From NCBI GenBank assembly GCA_034664105.1, contig JAXDIH010000215.1:1-9128 (forward strand): 9,128 bases of DNA. The letters run 5' to 3'. Each line of letters begins with the position of its first letter. Position 1 is the first letter of the stretch. This document shows positions 6,178 to 9,128 of the stretch, in pieces. Below the pieces are notes generated by a model that saw nothing but the letters and a program-made list of their open reading frames with translations, had not been told where the DNA came from and did no database searches. Both the position numbers and the translations under genes were made by a program. This DNA is from JACVRW01 sp034664105. Its GTDB lineage: Bacteria > Actinomycetota > Thermoleophilia > Solirubrobacterales > Thermoleophilaceae.

Positions 6178-8376
6178 GTGCCTGCGCGGCCCGCCTTCGT
6201 GGAAGCAATGGAGGGAACCCGACCGAACACCCCCGAGCTAACCCGCTCCGCGCGCGGAGCCGCCGCACTCGCGTTTCTGGTGCTCGTGTACCTGAGCGCC
6301 GCGGCCTTCGGTTGGCTTCCCGGCGGCCGGGGGACGGCGTTCGCCTTCCTGGTGGTGATCTCCGCCGCCACCGCCTACTCGGCGTGGCGGGCCTCGCGGC
6401 GCTGCGAGGGATCGCGCGGCATGCGCTCGTTCTGGATGCTGCTGGCGCTGGCGCAGGTGATGTACTCGGCCGGGTCGCTGGTCTACATGGTCCACGACCT
6501 GGTGCCGGGGCCGCGGCCCTACCCATCCGCGGCCGACGCGCTGTACCTCGGCTTCTACCCGCTCATGGTGTGGGCGCTGGTGCGCGTGCCGACGGCGCGC
6601 ACGGCGCACGGGCAGCTGCCCCGGTTGCTGCTCGACTGCGCGACGATCGCAATCGGCGGGGGAGCGATCATCTGGTATTTCGTCCTGGGGCCGACCACGC
6701 AGGCCGTCGGAGGGCCGCTGCTCGCGACGGTGGTCTCGATCACCTATCCGGTCGCTGACCTCGTGCTGCTGGCCGGGCTGGCGTTGGTCCTGCTGCGTGG
6801 CGTGCCGACCGCCGAGCGCGGCCCGCTGGCCGTGTTCGGCTTGGGGGTGGCCATGTTCATCGCCGCGGACATCCTCTACAGCCATGCGGCGCTGAACGGC
6901 AGCTTCACCACCGCCAGCGCGGTCAACATCGCGTACGCGCTCGCCTGCGCGGTGTTCGGCGTCGCGGCCGGCCTCCAGCGCCCGATCGCCCGCGACGAGT
7001 CCGACTCCGCCCTCGTCGACGGGTCGCCGGGATGGAGCGTCAGCTGGCTGCCGTACCTCGGCATCGCCTGCGGGTTCGCGCTGCTGCTGTACGCCGAGCG
7101 CTCCCAGCCGTTCTTCCCCGACCTCAGCCTCGTGATCAGCGCCATCCTGCTGGCCGCCGTGGTGGCGACTCGCCAGCACCTGGCGCAGCGGTCGCTGGTT
7201 CACGTGCAGCGCGAGCTCCAGGGGGCAAACGACCAGCTGGCGGCGCTGGCCACCTCGGACCCGCTCACCGGCATACCGAACCACCGAGCGATCAACACCT
7301 ACCTCGAGGGCGAGCTGGAGCGCGCGCGTCGCTACAGCCGCCCCTTCGCGCTCGTGTTCATGGACATCGATCACTTCAAGGCGCTCAACGACAGCTTTGG
7401 TCACACGACCGGCGACGCGGCGCTGAAGGAGTTCACCTTCGTCGTCTCCGGCTGTCTGCGCAGCGTCGACATCGTGGGCCGCTGGGGCGGCGAGGAGTTC
7501 GTCGCGATCGTTCCCGAGATGAGCCGCAGCGACGCGCTGGAGGCGGCCGAGCGGATCCGCGCGACGGTCGCCCAGCACGCGTTCATCTCCGTGCCGGGGG
7601 CGCACATCACCTGCTCGATCGGCGTCGCCCACTATCCAACCGACGCCACCGAGCTCTCACCCCTGCTCGAGCTCGCCGATGGCGCGATGTACGCCGCCAA
7701 GCACCTGGGCCGCAACCAGGTCATGGCCGCAAGTGCCGAAGCAGCCGCTTCCCTGGGCGCGCCGTCCGAACGCGGCGGCGCTCGCGGCGGCGATGCCCTG
7801 ATCGGGGTGGTCGAGGCGCTTGCCGCGCTCGTGGACGCCCGCGACCAGTACGCGGAGACCCGCTCGAGCAACGTCGCGTCGACGTCCGTCCGGCTCGCGA
7901 CCGCGCTGGGTTGCGATCCAGCTGAGGCGCACGCCATCGGCCTGGCCGCGCGGCTGCACGACGTCGGCAAGGTGGCGATCGCCGATGCCATCCTCAACAA
8001 GCCCGGCAGGCTGACTCCCGACGAGTGGGAGCTCATGCGGCACCACCCCGGCGTGGGGGCAGACGTGATCCGGCGCATCCCCTCGCTGCGCGGCGTCGCC
8101 CCGATCGTCGAGGGCCACCACGAGCGCTGGGACGGCGGCGGCTACCCCCGCAATCTCGCCGGCGAGCGCATCCCGATCGGGGCGCGCATCCTCGCCGTCG
8201 CCGACGCGTACAGCGCGATGGTCAGCACACGCCCGTATCGCGAGGCGCTCGACCACGACAGCGCCATGGCCGAGCTGCGCCGCTGCGCGGGCACCCAGTT
8301 CGATCCCGAGGTCGTCGACGCCTTCGAGGCGCTCGTCGAGGGGGAGCGGGCACTGAGCGCGCGCGTCAGCGGCTAG
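6178..8376 (+). CDS. Membrane-anchored GGDEF plus HD-GYP c-di-GMP turnover protein
   Basis: A 732-residue inner-membrane protein that joins synthesis and breakdown of cyclic di-GMP. Residues 28-331 hold about ten hydrophobic segments and form an undefined sensor with a repeated PxxADxLYL-type motif. A short coiled linker (335-357) leads to the GGDEF domain (about 358-518): metal Asp396 in FMDIDHFK, active-site GGEEF (437-441), and an inhibitory I-site RSVD (428-431) exactly five residues upstream, so cyclase activity with product feedback is expected. A 20-residue linker leads to HD-GYP (about 540-725): His594-Asp595 with Lys598, RHHP (621-624), GHHERWDGGGYP (646-657) and ADAYSAM (675-681). 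Two signature positions differ: the usual histidine of the YTxxHSxxV motif is Arg562, and the second Asp of DxxDAM is Ser679, so phosphodiesterase activity may be weak or lost. Start chosen at GTG 6178; ATG 6208 is an alternative. No partner gene adjoins it. Confidence 0.93.
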   Translation: MPARPAFVEAMEGTRPNTPELTRSARGAAALAFLVLVYLSAAAFGWLPGGRGTAFAFLVVISAATAYSAWRASRRCEGSRGMRSFWMLLALAQVMYSAGSLVYMVHDLVPGPRPYPSAADALYLGFYPLMVWALVRVPTARTAHGQLPRLLLDCATIAIGGGAIIWYFVLGPTTQAVGGPLLATVVSITYPVADLVLLAGLALVLLRGVPTAERGPLAVFGLGVAMFIAADILYSHAALNGSFTTASAVNIAYALACAVFGVAAGLQRPIARDESDSALVDGSPGWSVSWLPYLGIACGFALLLYAERSQPFFPDLSLVISAILLAAVVATRQHLAQRSLVHVQRELQGANDQLAALATSDPLTGIPNHRAINTYLEGELERARRYSRPFALVFMDIDHFKALNDSFGHTTGDAALKEFTFVVSGCLRSVDIVGRWGGEEFVAIVPEMSRSDALEAAERIRATVAQHAFISVPGAHITCSIGVAHYPTDATELSPLLELADGAMYAAKHLGRNQVMAASAEAAASLGAPSERGGARGGDALIGVVEALAALVDARDQYAETRSSNVASTSVRLATALGCDPAEAHAIGLAARLHDVGKVAIADAILNKPGRLTPDEWELMRHHPGVGADVIRRIPSLRGVAPIVEGHHERWDGGGYPRNLAGERIPIGARILAVADAYSAMVSTRPYREALDHDSAMAELRRCAGTQFDPEVVDAFEALVEGERALSARVSG

Positions 8377-8390
8377 CGCCGCGCGGGCGC
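8376..8390. terminator. Short GC hairpin between convergent genes
   Basis: GCGCC (8376-8380) and GGCGC (8386-8390) form a perfect 5-bp stem with a 5-base loop, filling the 15-base gap between the two convergent stop codons. There is no T-run on either side, so it is not a classical intrinsic terminator. In GC-rich DNA such a short stem can be chance; a weak bidirectional terminator is possible. Confidence 0.25.
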
Positions 8391-8391
8391 A

Positions 8392-9128
8392 TTAGACCAT
8401 CGCTTGCACGGCTTCCTCCGGGTCGATGACCCCCAGGCTCTTGACCACCTTGAAATCGCCGTCGTGTGCCTGGGCGATGTACATGTTCATCCGAACGTGA
8501 TGCTGGCCGGGCACCATCTCAGCGGGCCCACCCGGCCCATCGGCGATGCTCGCGTGGTCCAGGGCCTTGATCACATCTGCCTGGTTCAGCGATCCCGCCT
8601 CGTTCACGGCGGCCTCCCAGAGCTTGAGGCCTCGGTACATGCCTGAACACGCGCTGCCCGCGGTGAACTTCGCGCTACCCGGATAGAGCCTGTCGTACTG
8701 ATCGAGTAGTTGCTCGCTGAACGGCTCGCTGACGTCCTGGTAGTAGTCGAGGCAGCTGTACAGGCCCTCTACATGTGCGGCCGGCACGAGGTTCAGGAAG
8801 TTCTCGTCGAAGTAGGTGCAGACCAAGTGTCCGCCTCGCCTCGTGAAGCCAGCGTCGTAAAGCCCCTCAAGAAAAGGCGTGAGGCCAGGAGGAACGATGG
8901 TGTTAAATACCACCTCTGCGCCGCTGGACGTGATCTGGTCGATAGTCTTGTCATAGTCGGTGTGATCCAAGGGGAAGTACTCCTCTCCGACTATCACGCC
9001 ACCATTGGCCGCAACAACGTCACCGACTTTCTTGTTCAGCACGCGCGGCCAGATATAGTCAGCCGACGGCAAGTAGAACTTCTTCGCGCCCGTTTGTTGC
9101 ATCAGCCAGGGAATGAGCGGCTCAACCT
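8392..9128 (-). CDS. Urea/amide-type ABC transporter substrate-binding protein, C-terminal part
   Basis: The reading frame enters at the right window edge without a start and ends at TAA (8394-8392), giving about 244 visible residues: the C-terminal lobe and more of a type 1 periplasmic-binding protein (usual full length about 400). The pattern PLIPWLMQQTGAKKFYL, the DYIWPR strand, an EYFPLDHTDYD segment, an SGAEVVFNT strand and the tail MNMYIAQ...GDFKVV...GVIDPEEA match the UrtA/AmiC/FmdD group that binds urea and short-chain amides; the ligand itself is not fixed by the sequence. The signal peptide lies outside the window. Transporter genes, if any, would lie to the right, upstream of this gene or elsewhere. 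Codon use is visibly less GC-rich than in the neighbours (58% G+C at 8881-8940), suggesting a different origin. It converges on the GGDEF/HD-GYP gene across 15 bases. Confidence 0.88.
   Translation of the reverse strand, partial: VEPLIPWLMQQTGAKKFYLPSADYIWPRVLNKKVGDVVAANGGVIVGEEYFPLDHTDYDKTIDQITSSGAEVVFNTIVPPGLTPFLEGLYDAGFTRRGGHLVCTYFDENFLNLVPAAHVEGLYSCLDYYQDVSEPFSEQLLDQYDRLYPGSAKFTAGSACSGMYRGLKLWEAAVNEAGSLNQADVIKALDHASIADGPGGPAEMVPGQHHVRMNMYIAQAHDGDFKVVKSLGVIDPEEAVQAMV

Noticed and set aside
6238..7632. 464-codon minus-strand open frame inside the GGDEF/HD-GYP gene
   Set aside because: Shadow of a gene with intact catalytic motifs; His/Arg/Gln-rich with no recognisable fold.
1..9128. CRISPR array, tRNA, insertion sequence, phage or defence genes
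   Set aside because: No regularly spaced repeats, cloverleaf-like segment, transposase motif, terminal inverted repeats or defence-type domains were seen on either strand.

Overview
The window looks like chromosomal DNA of a high-GC Gram-positive bacterium. A spot count at 7441-7500 gives 72% G+C, third codon positions are almost all G or C, GTG starts are common, genes are packed tightly, and the exported proteins are lipoproteins. Together with the actinobacterial style of the membrane GGDEF protein, this suggests Actinomycetota, possibly the Thermoleophilia/Solirubrobacterales. That placement is inference, because no marker gene is present. I see no rRNA, tRNA, CRISPR array, insertion sequence or phage gene.

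Layout. (1) 1-353, plus strand: a coding-like left edge, then a small lipoprotein start with a good ribosome binding site whose reading frame breaks just after the lipobox. (2) 350-3273, minus strand: a proline catabolism operon, proline dehydrogenase followed by 1-pyrroline-5-carboxylate dehydrogenase, joined by a 4-base GTGA overlap. Together they oxidise proline to glutamate. (3) 3274-3322: an AT-rich divergent control region with one near-palindrome, TGTACAATTTTACA, overlapping candidate promoters in both directions. (4) 3323-3994, plus strand: a GntR/FCD regulator, the natural candidate to bind that palindrome and control both itself and the proline operon. (5) 3996-4967, minus strand: a DHH-family phosphoesterase. 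(6) 5061-6023, plus strand: an orphan NMT1/SsuA-like substrate-binding lipoprotein. (7) 6020-6109, minus strand: a possible 29-codon remnant of a gene's 3' end. (8) 6178-8376, plus strand: a large membrane protein with about ten membrane segments, a GGDEF domain (c-di-GMP synthesis) and an HD-GYP domain (c-di-GMP hydrolysis) that lacks one conserved histidine. (9) 8392-9128, minus strand: the C-terminal part of a urea/amide-type ABC substrate-binding protein with lower G+C, running off the right edge.

The best supported functional unit is the proline module (regulator, operator and two enzymes). The two substrate-binding proteins have no permease or ATPase in the window. The c-di-GMP protein stands alone. 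Nothing here proves a new multi-gene system. The least ordinary items are the shared operator architecture, the duplicated membrane sensor with a degenerate HD-GYP output, and the gene remnants at the intergenic junctions.
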